DNA of 64,000 bases from Phymorhynchus buccinoides (taxonomy: Eukaryota > Mollusca > Gastropoda > Neogastropoda > Raphitomidae), in the NCBI GenBank assembly GCA_017654935.2, contig CM065684.1:63408134-63472133 (forward strand), written 5' to 3'. The notes beneath the pieces are model-generated. The model was not told the origin of the DNA. It ran no database searches and worked only from the letters and a program-made list of their open reading frames with translations. A program made the translations under genes and the position numbers. Shown here piece after piece: positions 1-10,695 of the stretch (its first letter is position 1; each line of letters starts with the position of its first letter).

Positions 1-3000
1 AGGTCTCCAGGCACAGAAAACTATTCGGACCATGGCTGTGAAGATTTTCACAGCGGTGAACCGCGGATCTTTAGAATCCTCTCCAAAGAAAGACTACTTT
101 GAACAAGTCGGAGCTTCTCAGTATGTTTGTGGACCGTGATGCATGGATTGAGCCTTACCACTCTCTCCATTAATGGCAATACCGTTCTTCCTTTGACTCC
201 CATTGTTTGAACGAGGTTTTTTCACCTTGGTGTTTTTTCCTTTCGAGGAGACTCACTTTTCACCACGGCTGGTAACCCTCCGCGGTTCTAGTCCACGATG
301 TCGGATGTGCTAGATGCACCAGACGTGCTTCTAGCCTCACTATGCCTAAGTACCATTCCATGATGTTTGTTTGAGATATTCACCGCGGTGATTCTCTCTA
401 TTTTGACCCTCAACGGCTTCCTTGACCGTTCATCCGTCGTGGTGCCGGTCCTTGGTGTTTGAATAGGGTCTTCACCACGGTGATCTCTATTTTTAAGACG
501 TACAACGCCTACCACTCCCGGTCACACTCTGCAGTGCCGGTCTAATGTGGTTTTTTCTTCATGAACGGTCATACTCCATTGCGGTACTAGTCCTCTGTGG
601 TACTTTTCCGCAGGGCCATCGTTCACGGACGGTCATCCTCAGCGATGCCGTTCTGCGTCTTCCATGAGATACCCACCTCTGGTATTTTCTCTTTTTCAGA
701 CCTTTTTGATTTTATGACGTTCTTCCACCGGATTTTTAGTTCGGTTGGAATCAGAATCTTCGGACCAAAAAAAATTTGATTCAAGGGCGTAGCAGCGTGT
801 ACTGGCCCGGTCCGGCCACTTTTGCTTTTGTGGTTTTTACCGGTTTCCACTGTTCTCAGTCACCGGTTCGGTTACTTCTAAGAGTCTGTGGCGTTCCTTC
901 TTCGCTTCACCAGTCTCCCATCCAACTCATTGGATGTTCCCCTATAAAAGTCTGATCATTTTCAGCCTTTTTAGGCATGATCGTTTTCTCTCTTTTGGCT
1001 TCAGACTGATTCATTCATCACTCCTCGTCTCCCTTAGTGATTTTTTCTAGGGAAGAGACAGGAAGTCTACGCCTCCTTCCAATTCCTTCCTCCGGCACGT
1101 TTTTGGCAACAAAGCTTTTTGCACGTTGTCTGTGGACCTGGAGACTAAGGTCTAAGCTGACTTAACACAAGAAGCTTTCTTTGTTTTCCCGCTTAAGCCT
1201 CTCCAAAATGTCTAGGAGGTTTTGGCAAGCTGGGCTTCCCTTCAGCCGCGGGAACGCCGTTTTTGTTCTACTGGGAGTCAGTCACCTCGTCTCCTCTAAA
1301 CCGGCTTTTAGTCTTCCAGTTTGTTTCTTCTTCTCTCGATGGTTCACCTCCGGACTCTGACCCAGCCAGGTGGGTCCACTCATCGTTTTTTTCGTTCAAA
1401 GAACCGTCTACAAGTCAGAAACTCTTGTGCCTTGTGGCCTCTCAGTTTGCTTTCTCAGAGGATGGATCGAATGCTTTTCAGAATCTTTCCGAACTGACAA
1501 CCAGTTTTTCAGTTTCTGGTTTGATTCTCTCCTACGCTTTAGTAGTGGAGTTCTTCTGGGAGTTTTTTGGGCTTATCTGTTCACCGTAACCTGGTTACAA
1601 CAAGAAACTGTTCTAACAGGTTATTCTTGTCTTCGATCCATTTAACCGTTTTTAGGCAACGGTCATTCTGGTGCCGTTCCAATACTTCTTGGACCTTCTG
1701 GCTAGCATGCCTCATACTCAGAAGTCAGATCTTCGTCTACCTCGGTTGCAACTTTCAGTTGTCCAGAGGTTTGTTACCTTCCCTTCTGGCATTTTGTTTG
1801 GGAGTCAACGACTCCTACTTTGCCGTTCCATCTAATTCTTCCAGTCCTACGGGCATGGTTTTCCTTGCTCTACTTCAGTCATACGTCTTTTGGCACGGTT
1901 TACAACCAGGAGTTGTTTCAACTGTATGTTCCGTACACTTGGTTTAGTCAACCGGTTTAGTTGATGCTTTCGGCTAGTTCAGGCCCAATCTGCCTAAACT
2001 GAAGTGTTCATGTTCTTCCATGTTTCAACAGCCAGTTCATTGAACCTAACAGTTGCGTCCGTGAATTGGTCAGCCGGGTTTTCTCGGCCTTCCATCTGGT
2101 TTTCTCCAGGGAGAATCTAAGCACTGTTGATCGGTTCTATGCCGATTTGTTTACTCAGTCTCATGTCTTCCCTTTACGGAGAAATCTTTCATCTCGCTCT
2201 CTTACACTTCCTTCCATGGTTCCAGGGCCGTTGAGTGACTGTCGTGTTCGACAAGTCCTCCTTTTTTGTCGTACTTACTCCTCCATGGAGTCATTTAATC
2301 GACTGATTCGTCGTTAACCTCAACTTTTCATCCTTCTGTGGTCTCACATACAGGATGTTTTCCTTTTCAGTGGAATTTGTTCTCGGGAAAAACTCTCCAG
2401 GCGCAGTAAACTATTTGATCCACGGCTCTGAAGATTTTCACTGCGGTGAACCACGGGTTTTAGAGGCCTCTCCTATGAAAATCTCGACTTTTAACAAGTC
2501 AGAGCTTCTCAGACTCATTGCGCCAGTTTGTAGGACGTTGTCTACAAGCCAACTTCGTCTACTCGTGCCTCTTCTGAGTTGACTCTTATAAGAAGAAAAA
2601 GGATTCCCTGCGCTTCAAGTGCCCTGATTCTCTCCTTCACTCCCTGGACAAGGCAGAAATCGCGCTGCGCACTGGAACTTTGCCGTCAGTCCAACTCTCT
2701 GACTCGGAACTAGACGTTGAAGTGGACTCTTCATCAGTCTCTGGATCTTTTAAGATCCCTCGTTTTGTTCCTAGACACTAAAGTTCTCCCCTTCGAGGAT
2801 TTTTCGATGCCTTCTAAGACTGAAACAGTGAAGCTACTCCTGATGCATCAGACACCCGGGAATCTGCACTTCCCTGCTGCTTCCGCGAAAACTCTGGAGT
2901 CTTCACTCTCGGAATCGCTCAAAGCCTGTGCTGTTACGTTTTCACTCCACCAGTCTCTCATCCAACTCATTTGTATTTCTCCGACTGGCAAACCAGAGCT

Positions 3001-3900
3001 GTTCCGACTCTATGAGGACATTGATGAAACAACGCTGGGATCTCTCATCTCCCTGCAGACTTACGCTTTCGCAAGTCAAATGGACGTTATTACGGCACTT
3101 CGGGTGCAAGTTGCCGCCCTCCGCAGAGACCAAGTCCCCAAGTCGTCCAGCCTGAATTTTGCAAGGAAGAGAAGGAAAGACTTCGCTCCCTCCCTCTTCC
3201 TCCTTCGGGCATGTTTGGCAACCAATATTTGGAATCCTCTCGACGCAGCCAACAAACGCAAGGCTGAGATCGCCCAGGATGTGCTCATGAATGCGGTGGC
3301 CAAACATTTTTTCACATGGAGTCCAGCGCTCCTCGCCCTCAACAACCTGCTCCCAGGCCGTCTCGCCCTTATCAGAGTTCCTTCAGAGGCTCCTTCTCTG
3401 GTCGTCGTAGCTTCAGAGCTCAGTACATTCTCTAGATGGTGGAGCAGGGCTGTCATTTAGCGTTTGCTAGCTCTAGCTCCTCGTTCCCAGGCAATTCCTT
3501 CAATTCTCATGAGGTCCGAACCTCCAGCCTTTACTGGCTCTGACCGAGGTCGTACCTCTCTCCAAGTTCATGGCTGCGGCCACCTAGCGCTCAGTCAATA
3601 CCTTCCTGAGCTACGGCCTCAGGGATGTCTCTGTCAAGCGGTTCGACAACTCGTTTGCCATTAAATGTGTTGTGGTCGCCCACACCCCAATCTCCTGTGA
3701 ATGTAATCTGTTTATGTTTACCTTCTTCTGTGGTAAGTCAATGTTTTGACCTATGGGGGAAAAGAGATTGGAGTATCGGTGATGTAGTATGTGATGTTGC
3801 TCTTCATGGAGTGGTTCACTCTTGTACTTTCCCTTTTAAGTACTTCTCAGCTCCACTTTTGATGGTTCAGCATCACCCTCCTCAGCGTTGGTATTCTGCA
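1..3900 (+). mobile_element. Decayed retroelement, possibly DIRS-like, with a second degenerate copy of the same region
   Basis: No intact gene is present. The stretch 2600-3460 looks like a Gag-type protein read in shifting frames: an acidic/serine patch, then a VAALRRD motif, then in another frame a GMFGNQY motif, and finally a Pro/Arg-rich tail containing SFRGSFSGRRSFR. This order resembles the Gag-like ORF of DIRS-type tyrosine-recombinase retroelements. The first 120 bases recur in diverged form near 2394-2515, and pieces near 900-960 and 1090-1110 resemble 2930-2970 and 3195-3220, so 1-1300 seems to be an older copy of the 2394-3460 region. Nothing is recognised in 1300-2350 or 3465-3900. 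No reverse transcriptase or recombinase is seen. The DIRS assignment is an inference from motif order; a decayed cellular gene is less likely. Confidence 0.4.
2618..3460 (+). pseudogene. Gag-like ORF remnant of the retroelement, frameshifted
   Basis: Open stretches in different frames chain together: 2618-2780 (basic KKKKDSLRFK start, later SDSELDVEVDSSS), 2800-3195 in a second frame (AKTLESSLSESLKA, then VAALRRD), and from about 3195 a third frame with GMFGNQY and a Pro/Arg/Gln-rich tail. The longest single open frame (2717-3460, 247 codons) mixes real and shadow frames, so it should not be taken as a protein. At least two frameshifts are needed to connect the segments. The element is almost certainly non-functional. 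Confidence 0.4.
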
Positions 3901-3930
3901 GTTGTGAGTGTTGGTACTGTATGGTTATGG

Positions 3931-4237
3931 TAGATTGGTAGATTTTTTTTTTATTAATCTTACTATCTATATAACTAAATACTTACCAACACTCAAAACA
4001 ATCAAAGTCTCCCTCCCATCCTTCCCTCCGGATGCTTAGGGAAAATGAGGAATGGTTTATCAAGGGGAGACCACCACCAAGGACTAGAGTAGCCAAGGCA
4101 GGTTATGCTACTATATCGGTGGTGGTTTCCGTTTTTACGCTTGGGTTCTTCCAGCTAACTGGTATATATGCAATTGTTTTGAGTGTTGGTAAGTATTAAG
4201 TTATGTAGATAGTAAGATTCATAAAAATCTACCACTC
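3931..4237. repeat. Inverted repeat, arms about 65-70 bp, spacer about 170 bp
   Basis: The left arm (3931-4002) and right arm (about 4172-4237) are near-perfect reverse complements; both contain the palindromic partners of GAGTGTTGGTAAGTAT. A third, diverged direct copy of the right-arm motif lies at 3905-3945. A similar 40-base module is found in the 5' region of the LINE at 10020-10060. The structure could be a MITE or the terminal/internal repeats of the preceding retroelement. Confidence 0.75.
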
Positions 4238-4469
4238 TCTTTGACTCTCCTTTTTCCCTTTGCTTGCTGTCATCTACTATCTGTCTGCCTTACTGGTCCA
4301 TTCTCCTGCCTTTTGTTCTAGAAAGTCTTACAAATATTTTCTCCAGCCAAAGACGGACATGCTGGGCCTGACTATTTCTTAGGTAGGCGTATAACGGCAT
4401 TATGACGCATCTGCGGTAATATGACAGAAAACTGTTCGAGTGATCGACAGAAAAGAGAAAGATCGAACT

Positions 4470-4470
<1 letters not shown>
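4238..4470 (+). repeat. Dispersed repeat family R1, copy 1
   Basis: This copy shares the central block of family R1 (CTTTGACTCT, then GGTCCATTCTCCTGCC, GACGGACATGCTGGGCC and ATGACGCATCTGCGGT) with copies at 4880-5165 (inverted), 32270-32590, 33930-34240, 36150-36440 and 38210-38510. It runs straight into a (CT)n tract, as the later copies do after a spacer. Confidence 0.8.
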
Positions 4471-4540
<70 letters not shown>

Positions 4541-4552
4541 CTCTGTCTCTCT

Positions 4553-4644
<92 letters not shown>
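4471..4644. repeat. (CT)n microsatellite
   Basis: Nearly uninterrupted CT dinucleotides with a few CTGTA and CCT breaks. The open frames across it on both strands (Ser-Leu or Arg-Glu runs) are artefacts. Confidence 0.95.
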
Positions 4645-4647
<3 letters not shown>

Positions 4648-4879
4648 GAGTTGATCTGTCATTGTTGATTACCTTGATTTCATTATTTTATTTTGTTTAT
4701 TCTGGTACATTAATATTGAAAAATTGTTACTTCAGTTTACCTATTGTCACCCCACCTCATTGGCAATGACAATAAATCTCAAGTGTTAAAGTGTTCAAGT
4801 GTGTTCTCTCTCTCTCTCAAGGCAGATTGTTTTGTCATAAATAAATTATTTTATTAAAATTGGGTGATCATTTTCTTTT

Positions 4880-5165
4880 TCCATCGCTCAGACAATGTCC
4901 GGTCAATTATGAGCACAGATGCGGTATGCTGCCGTTATGCGGCTTAATAGGAAATAGGCCCAACAAGTTCGACGTTGGCTACAGGAAATCTTTCTGAAAG
5001 TGTTTCTTGAAAAAGGCAGGAAAATGGACCGGTAAAGCAGAAAGATAGATGACAGTAAGCAAAGGGAAAAGGCAGAGTCAAGGATTGACAGATTAGAGGA
5101 AGTTACAAGCACACAACTTCCAGAAGGTGGGGGAACTATTTATACAAAAGACCCCCTGGTATCCC
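4880..5165 (-). repeat. Dispersed repeat family R1, copy 2 (inverted, with complete 5' part)
   Basis: Read on the minus strand it begins with CCGTGGGGATACC, then CCCCCACCTTCTGGAAGTT, CTCTGCCTTTTCC, and ends with the TGTCTGAGCGAT block. It lies head-to-head with copy 1, about 400 bp away. No protein or tRNA-like promoter is recognised. Confidence 0.75.
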
Positions 5166-5308
5166 CACGGGTGGAAAATTGTGTATGAATTGGCCCAATA
5201 TATTTCTATTACTGTTATTGTAACACACATACATGCACACGCACACACACACGCCCCCTTCCAAAGAGGGCTTTGGCCTTATGGAATAAATAATGTTAAT
5301 TTCATTCA

Positions 5309-5328
5309 TCTCTCTCTCTCTCTCGCTC

Positions 5329-5406
<78 letters not shown>

Positions 5407-5450
5407 CCCTCTCTCTCTCTATATATATATCTCTCTCTGTCCCTTTCTCC
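5309..5450. repeat. (CT)n microsatellite abutting a splice acceptor
   Basis: CT tract with a short (AT)5 island, ending in CCCTTTCTCCAG directly before exon 8'. It doubles as the polypyrimidine tract of that exon; the intact gene has the same arrangement at 39197-39227. Confidence 0.9.
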
Positions 5451-5452
5451 AG

Positions 5453-5582
5453 GTGGACAGGATTATTTTCACTGTGCCTAATATGGGCTGTTACAAAGAG
5501 TTGCTTCAAGTCTACTTCCCTCTCAAACCCGATCTCCCCAAAAGCGGCGCAGACATTTCTGAAGAAGACGTGGACGAAGGAG
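5453..5582 (+). CDS. Paralogous exon 8' of an upstream macrodomain gene copy
   Basis: The exon is 130 bases, open throughout, with a CAG acceptor and a GTGATA donor, entering in phase 0 and leaving in phase 1, exactly like exon 8 of the downstream gene (39228-39369). It encodes VDRIIFTVPNMG followed by YKELLQVYFPLKP and an acidic EEDVDEG end. This is the last beta-strand region of a GDAP2-type macrodomain, where human GDAP2 has a YQKLLPLYFP stretch. It is four codons shorter than its paralogue. Exons 1'-7' are not seen in 1-5450 and presumably lie upstream of the window or are lost. Preserved frame and splice sites suggest it was under constraint until recently. Confidence 0.75.
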
Positions 5583-5937
5583 GTGATACAATCTTCAATA
5601 ATCGCTTGTTTGTTTGCAAATAATCTAGACTGACTGACATTTCCAAGGGCTGATTATGAATTAAGTTGTAAGGTCTCTCACATTTTAGCTAAGCTACTCG
5701 ATACGCTTGCTCTTAGCGTTGCATTCATGGGCTCTTGTAGGCCTTTTGAGGACCTTTAACGTCAACTGTCCTAAAGTCGTCCAGACATAGAAATGGGGAT
5801 GTACCATGGGCAAGGCATCTCTACAATAAATTTGAGCTCAGCTTGTGGGTTGCTTCTACCGCTATCTGGCTTCCATGAGCAGACACAACCGTTTTTCAAA
5901 ATTGTTTTTTTTTATATTATGAAACTAAGTAGATGTT
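5583..5937 (+). repeat. Intron 8' segment of the duplicated block
   Basis: The sequence aligns by eye with 39760-40260 (shared GTACCATGGGCAAGGCATCT and GCTCTTAG segments). The copy at 39.9 kb carries an extra MITE that this copy lacks. Confidence 0.75.
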
Positions 5938-6416
5938 GTGACAGAAAGATAGATGAAAAGTGACTTTGACGAGTCCAATGGACCGCGTAACCGGAAGCAA
6001 GGGAAGAGCATGCATGCTTACGGTAAGGGAGAGTTGCAGTCCTTTGCTACTTTCGTTTTTATGATACTAGGCCACTGGTTTCTGCTTCTGCATATATAGT
6101 TGATAGGGCCACATCGTGGCATATTCATCAACGAAACTAGGGGAGAGCACACCCTAATCATTTTTTTAAAACCTGGCCAGCCAGCGCCCGTTCAGCGTGC
6201 AGCCAGCATGATGCCAAGCAGCAGCAACCTATAGCCTATTGCTAACTAATTTTCTTCTCTTTTCTTGCAACTTTCTTTTTTCCTTTTTCTGTACTTCCAT
6301 GAAAGATGGTGGATATGGGAGGGGGAGGGGGATGAAGGGTGGGAACTGAGAGCAGAGGTAGCGGGCGGAAGGGGTGTGGGAATGGGGTAGGTGGGAGGGA
6401 AGGGGGGTGCTGTTTA

Positions 6417-9400
6417 CTAATTTTTAGGGGTCAGTTGGAGGAGAGTCTTAAATTCCTCCACTGACGCAGCAGAAACAACTCTGTGGTCCAGGCTGTTCCA
6501 CTCCCTGATGGTGCGTGGGAAAAAGCTGTTTTTCAGCACTGTTGTTCTGAACGGCTGGATATTGTAGCAGCGTTGGTTGTTTCTTGCGTAGTTTTCAACA
6601 TCAGTTTTGCTCTCTTGGTTTGTACGCCTGGTTGGCCTGATGAGGCGTTTGTTCTCTGTGGGCTTCAGATAGTTTTCTGCCTCTATGCCTGGGAGGTGAC
6701 CTTCCACGATCTTGAACAAGAAGGTTAATCTTTGATGTTTTCTCCTTTCTTGCAGTGGAGGGAGGCCAAGGTCTTGCAGCATTGATGTTACGCAGCCTGG
6801 GTTGCTGGACTTGTAGTCACGTTTGATGAACCTGGTTGCCCTGCGTTGAACGCCTTCCAGCTTGTCAATGTCGCTTTGTACATATGGGTCCCACACTGTG
6901 GGGCTATATTCGAGGAGGGACATGACAAGCGAGACGTATGCAGCCTTTCGGCAGGTTTCAGGACAAAAACGTAGGTTCCTACGCAGCATACCCAGGCTGG
7001 CATTTGCTTTCTTGGCAGTCTTACTTATGTGTGCAGACCAGGACATGTTGCTTAGTTCCACTCCAAGGTACGGTTATCTGTCGACCTGCTGTAAGATGTG
7101 GTTTCCCAGCTGGTAGAAGTGTGACGAGCGGTGGCGTACACTCATGATGAAGCACTTCTTGGCGTTGAACCTCATACCACATTCTTCAGCCCAGGTTTAT
7201 AGATTCTTCAGGTCATCTTGCAGGGCTATGTGGTCTGCCTGTGTCCTTATTTCTCGGTAGAGCAGGCAGTCATCTGCAAAATGTCTGACTTTGGATGAAA
7301 CGGAGGCTGGCAGGTCATTAATGTGGCATAAGAACATCAGGGGTCCAAGAACGGTGCCCTGGGGCACACCAGAGTCTGCATGCACTTGGTCAGATGCCTT
7401 TCCTTCCACCACCACCTTCATACGCCTTTGGGTGAGGAAGGTGGTGATCCACTGATAGAGTGGGCCTCTGATACCGAAGCTGTCTAGTTTCTCCAGAAGC
7501 TTTGAGTGGGGCACCATATCTAAAGCCTTAGAAAAATCTAAGATTGCTATGTCTGTTTGCACATCCTTCTCAAAGCTTTGATATAGGTCATGTAGGGTTG
7601 TGACCAGCTGCGTCTCGCATGAAAAACCCCTTCGAAAGCCATGGTTTAGACTGGTGAGGATCTTGTGTCCCTCTAGGTGTTGCATTAGGTGACTAAAGAT
7701 GATGTGCTCCAGGAGCTTGCTCGTCACCAATGTCAGGGAGACAGGTCGATAATTCTCCGCCATGTGTTTGTCCCCTTTCTTGAGAATGGGTGCTATGTTG
7801 GCTGAAAGCCAGTCATCTGGCAGGACTCCTGTGCTGACCGATATTTGAAAGATGCAGGTCAGTCCTTCTGCCAGCTCGCACGCACACTCTTTAAGGATGC
7901 GGTTGGGGATGTTGTCCGGGCCTGCTGCTTTTGTCGGGTTAACTTTCTGGAGCAGTTTTTCAACTCCCTCTCTACCAATGTGAAGGTCCTTAATTAGAGG
8001 AAACTGGTTGGGGGTACTAGAGCTCGGAGGCAGCGGTGTTTTCGTGAATATCGTTTTGAATTGGTTCACTAGGATGTTTGCTTTGCTCGCACTATCACTG
8101 ACCAGTTTCCTGCCGGTTTTGAGAGTAGCGATTCCAACAGTCTTATTTTCTGGACTTGACATATCTCCAAAAGGGTTTGGTGTTGTTTTGCTCAAGTCCC
8201 TCATTGATGATGTTATTTACAAAGTCTGCTTCTGCTCGCTTAAAGGATCTTTTGCATTCTTTCTGGATTTGCTTGAAATTTGACCAGTTTTTTGTTCTTC
8301 GGGCTTGATTGTGCAGCCTTCTTTTCTTCCTTATTAGCCGGCGCAGGTGGTTGTTCAGCCAGGGCAGCCTGTGTCTGCCTGATCTAACGACAGATGGTAC
8401 GTGGTTCGCTGTGGCTTCAGATAGCTGGTTACGGAATGTTTCCCAAAGGGTGTTTATATCTGCTCCTTCTGCACTCAGTGCGGTGACTTTTCCTGAGATG
8501 TCTGTGGCTGCCTTCCGCATTTCTTGCCAGTTAGCCTTGTTAAACAGGAAATATTTGTGTGCGGGTTGTTTTTCCTGGAACAGCTTGATGCTAAAGTCGC
8601 TGACCACCATGTCATGGTCCGACAAGCCCGGTATGCTGGCTGAGGCTTTGAGCAGGGTTGGGTTAGTGGTAAATACCAGGTCAAGGAGGTTGTCACCTCT
8701 GGTGGGTTGGTCGTGGACCTGGTGTAACTCATGTTTCATAGCAATGCCAATCAACTTTTGTTGAACCTGGCGCTCCAGTGCTCCGGTGGGGACTGTATGC
8801 GTACTCCAGTTTATGTCCGGGCAATTGAAGTCACCGCACAGAATGACATTCTTCTCTCCCTTGCCAATAACTCTGTGAAGCGAGGCGTCTAAATGATTAA
8901 GGTGGCCCATTTGGCGGTGGGGCATGTAGAAAGAGCCAATTGTGACGTCCTTAGCTATTGTCTTGATCTTCGTCCATGACACTGCCTCATTGGCCTGGTG
9001 GGCTTCAATGATTCCTGTAGAGAGATTTTCTTTGACCAGAACAAATACACCTCCACCTAGTGTACCCCTGTCATTTCTGTAGGGAGCATAGCCTGGAGGA
9101 AAGACTTCACTGGATTTGATTGCGTCAGTGGTTGGAGGCTTTCCTGGTTGCTCTCCCTGTAGCCATGACTCGGTGCCACACACGATGTCTGGTTTTACAT
9201 ATTCCATTGTGGCGGCGAACTCGGCTGTCTTGTCCCTGATGCTCCTGCAGTTCACATTGAGGATGCGTAGGTTGTCCTTGGGCTTAGATTTAAGGACGTC
9301 ACCAAAGACGGTGGAGGTCCTTTCTTCAACATGTTCAAGGTTTTCCTGTCACTTACTTTCTTTCCTGCCTGAATGCGAGGCATTTGTTGGGGGGCTGAAA

Positions 9401-9969
9401 TCGGACGTTCAAGTTTTTCCGTGGTGTGGAGGTGACACTTTGGGGCTGCTAGTGAGCAGAGGTGAAAAGGGGTCTGTTGATTTGAAGGAAGTGTGAGAGA
9501 TGTCCTCTGAAAGGGGTTCATAGTAGTTGTCCGTTAGTTCGAAGCTGCGGAAAGTAAATGTAATGTTAATGGAATCACAGCGACAGCAGATCCATTGCAC
9601 ATTTGAGCGGCAGAGAATCCTGTAATCGGCACTGCAAAGCTCTGCACACGAACGGTGGATCCACACGTTGCATTCATCACAGCAGATTCCATCTTGTGAC
9701 CAGGTCACTGGCCGATCACACAGGCCACATGGATAAATGCTGGGGCCTGGATTCTGGTGGATATCGCCTGATGCTATCAGAAGCAGAGTGAAGACAGTCT
9801 TCACAGCAGAAGTCTGGCTGGTCTCAGGATAACCGCTCCAGTTCCGCTGAGCGCGTAGGTAGAGCAAAGTGCTGGGTCCACAGTTAGTCTCACAGTTGAA
9901 GAAAAATGGCCAGACAACATTATAAAAAAAAAGTAGGCCAACAAGAAGTGGAGCTGCAACACCCTTCAT
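6417..9969 (-). pseudogene. LINE ORF2: 2A-like peptide, PHD finger, APE endonuclease, reverse transcriptase
   Basis: The reading starts at ATG 9969-9967. A hydrophobic N-terminus leads to LLLIASGDIHQNPGP, a 2A ribosome-skipping motif (D-x-x-x-NPGP), followed by a C4HC3 PHD finger (CGLC...CDEC...H...C...CC). The same frame continues through two in-frame TGA codons (9409-9411 and 9349-9351) into an APE-type endonuclease with NCRSIRDK, GTESWL, GGGVFVLV, ILCGDFNCPDI and GLSDHDMV. A one-base frameshift at about 8147 leads into a reverse transcriptase with PDNIPNRIL, NYRPVSL, DFSKALDMVPH, SGVPQGTVLGPLMF and the catalytic FADD. Two TAA stops follow (7197-7199 and 7074-7076) before the C-terminal domain ending at LTPKN. 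Total length is about 1,180 codons, normal for a CR1 ORF2. Few lesions imply a fairly young insertion. Confidence 0.9.
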
Positions 9970-10206
9970 GATTCAAGTCATCTCAAAAGGCAACGTTTCC
10001 AAATTGAAGTGTCTTTGCTATTGTTTTGAGTGTTGGTCAGTATGGTTAGAATAGATTGAATGTGATAACAGTTTCACTCAGCTAAAGTATAGGCTCACCT
10101 CGGAGCTTTCGGGGGCGTCACGCTCCCTTCGTCAGCGTCGTCTGCTGAGAGGCCACTGGCGGTTCAATGCACACAATCGTGAGTACAGCTCAAGGCTGCA
10201 CCCACG
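9970..10206 (-). promoter_or_regulatory. 5' untranslated region of the LINE with a strong hairpin
   Basis: On the minus strand, a CTGACGA box (10135-10129) is followed by a 7-bp GC-rich hairpin with one A-C mismatch, then GAAA (10110-10107), then a GCTC...GAGC stem; outer CTCAGC and GCTGAG segments can pair around them. The spacing recalls a hammerhead ribozyme core, but an extra A sits between CTGACGA and the hairpin. It would be expected to contain the internal promoter of the element; no specific promoter motif is identified. Confidence 0.45.
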
Positions 10207-10385
10207 GTAGATGTTTTTTTAATTTCATATTTGATGTTGATGTTCCTTGAAACATCAGTGTATAGAAAAGTACACTGTTCCTCATTTCCGTTGTACAATA
10301 CTGCCAGGCGCAGATGAATAGGAAGTACTAGGATATAAGAATGCACTAGTTTCTATAGAACTGATAATATATTTATTCTGACACA

Positions 10386-10418
10386 ACTATATACACACAG
10401 ACGCGCGCACGCGCACGC

Positions 10419-10454
<36 letters not shown>

Positions 10455-10562
10455 GCGCGCGCGCGACTTTGACACACACTATTATGCGCACGCATTAACA
10501 CGCACGTACTAAAACGCGCACATGCACGCACACGCACACACAGACACACACTCTCTCTCTCT
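10386..10562. repeat. (CA)n/(CG)n-rich microsatellite in intron 8'
   Basis: Interrupted CA, CGCA and GCGC dinucleotides ending in a short CT run. It occupies the same relative place as the much longer CA tract at 40603-41335 in the paralogous intron. Confidence 0.9.
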
Positions 10563-10590
10563 GACTTGTTCTTTTATAATTATTTTTCAG

Positions 10591-10695
10591 ATGTGATAGC
10601 TGCCCATGGGTCCACACCAGAGAGAGAAAAGTGCTGACAGTGTTCCAAAGGAACTTAGCACAATGTCCATAGAAAGTGAGAGTGTGTGTTAAAGA
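10591..10695 (+). pseudogene. Paralogous exon 9' with frameshift and early stop
   Basis: It follows a good acceptor (TATTTTTCAG) and aligns with exon 9 at 41381-41478. Joined to exon 8' in phase 1 it reads DVIAAHGSTPEREKC and stops at TGA 10635-10637, about 15 codons in instead of 33. One extra base near 10630 causes this; beyond it the other frame keeps the family tail (PKELSTMS, then SESVC and TAA). Either the paralogue ends early or it is a pseudogene. The 3' flank to about 11340 also aligns with the 41.5-42.2 kb copy. Confidence 0.7.

Larger units (their letters stand above)
5938..10206 (-). mobile_element. CR1-like non-LTR retrotransposon, near full length, inactivated
   Basis: A 4.27-kb insertion lies in the paralogue intron. 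GTAGATGTT occurs on both sides (5929-5937 and 10207-10215), consistent with a 9-bp target-site duplication, and the other copy of the duplicated block near 40260-40310 lacks the insertion. On the minus strand the order is: 5' untranslated region (10206-9970), one long coding region (9969-6417) with hydrophobic N-terminus, 2A-like peptide, PHD finger, APE endonuclease and reverse transcriptase, then about 480 bases of 3' region. This layout matches the CR1-group elements known to carry 2A-like sequences upstream of the endonuclease. No poly(A) tail is seen. Premature stops and a frameshift make it inactive. Confidence 0.88.

Noticed and set aside
3464..3933. Two short ORFs after the Gag-like region
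   Set aside because: No recognisable motif; base composition is the same as the decayed element around them.
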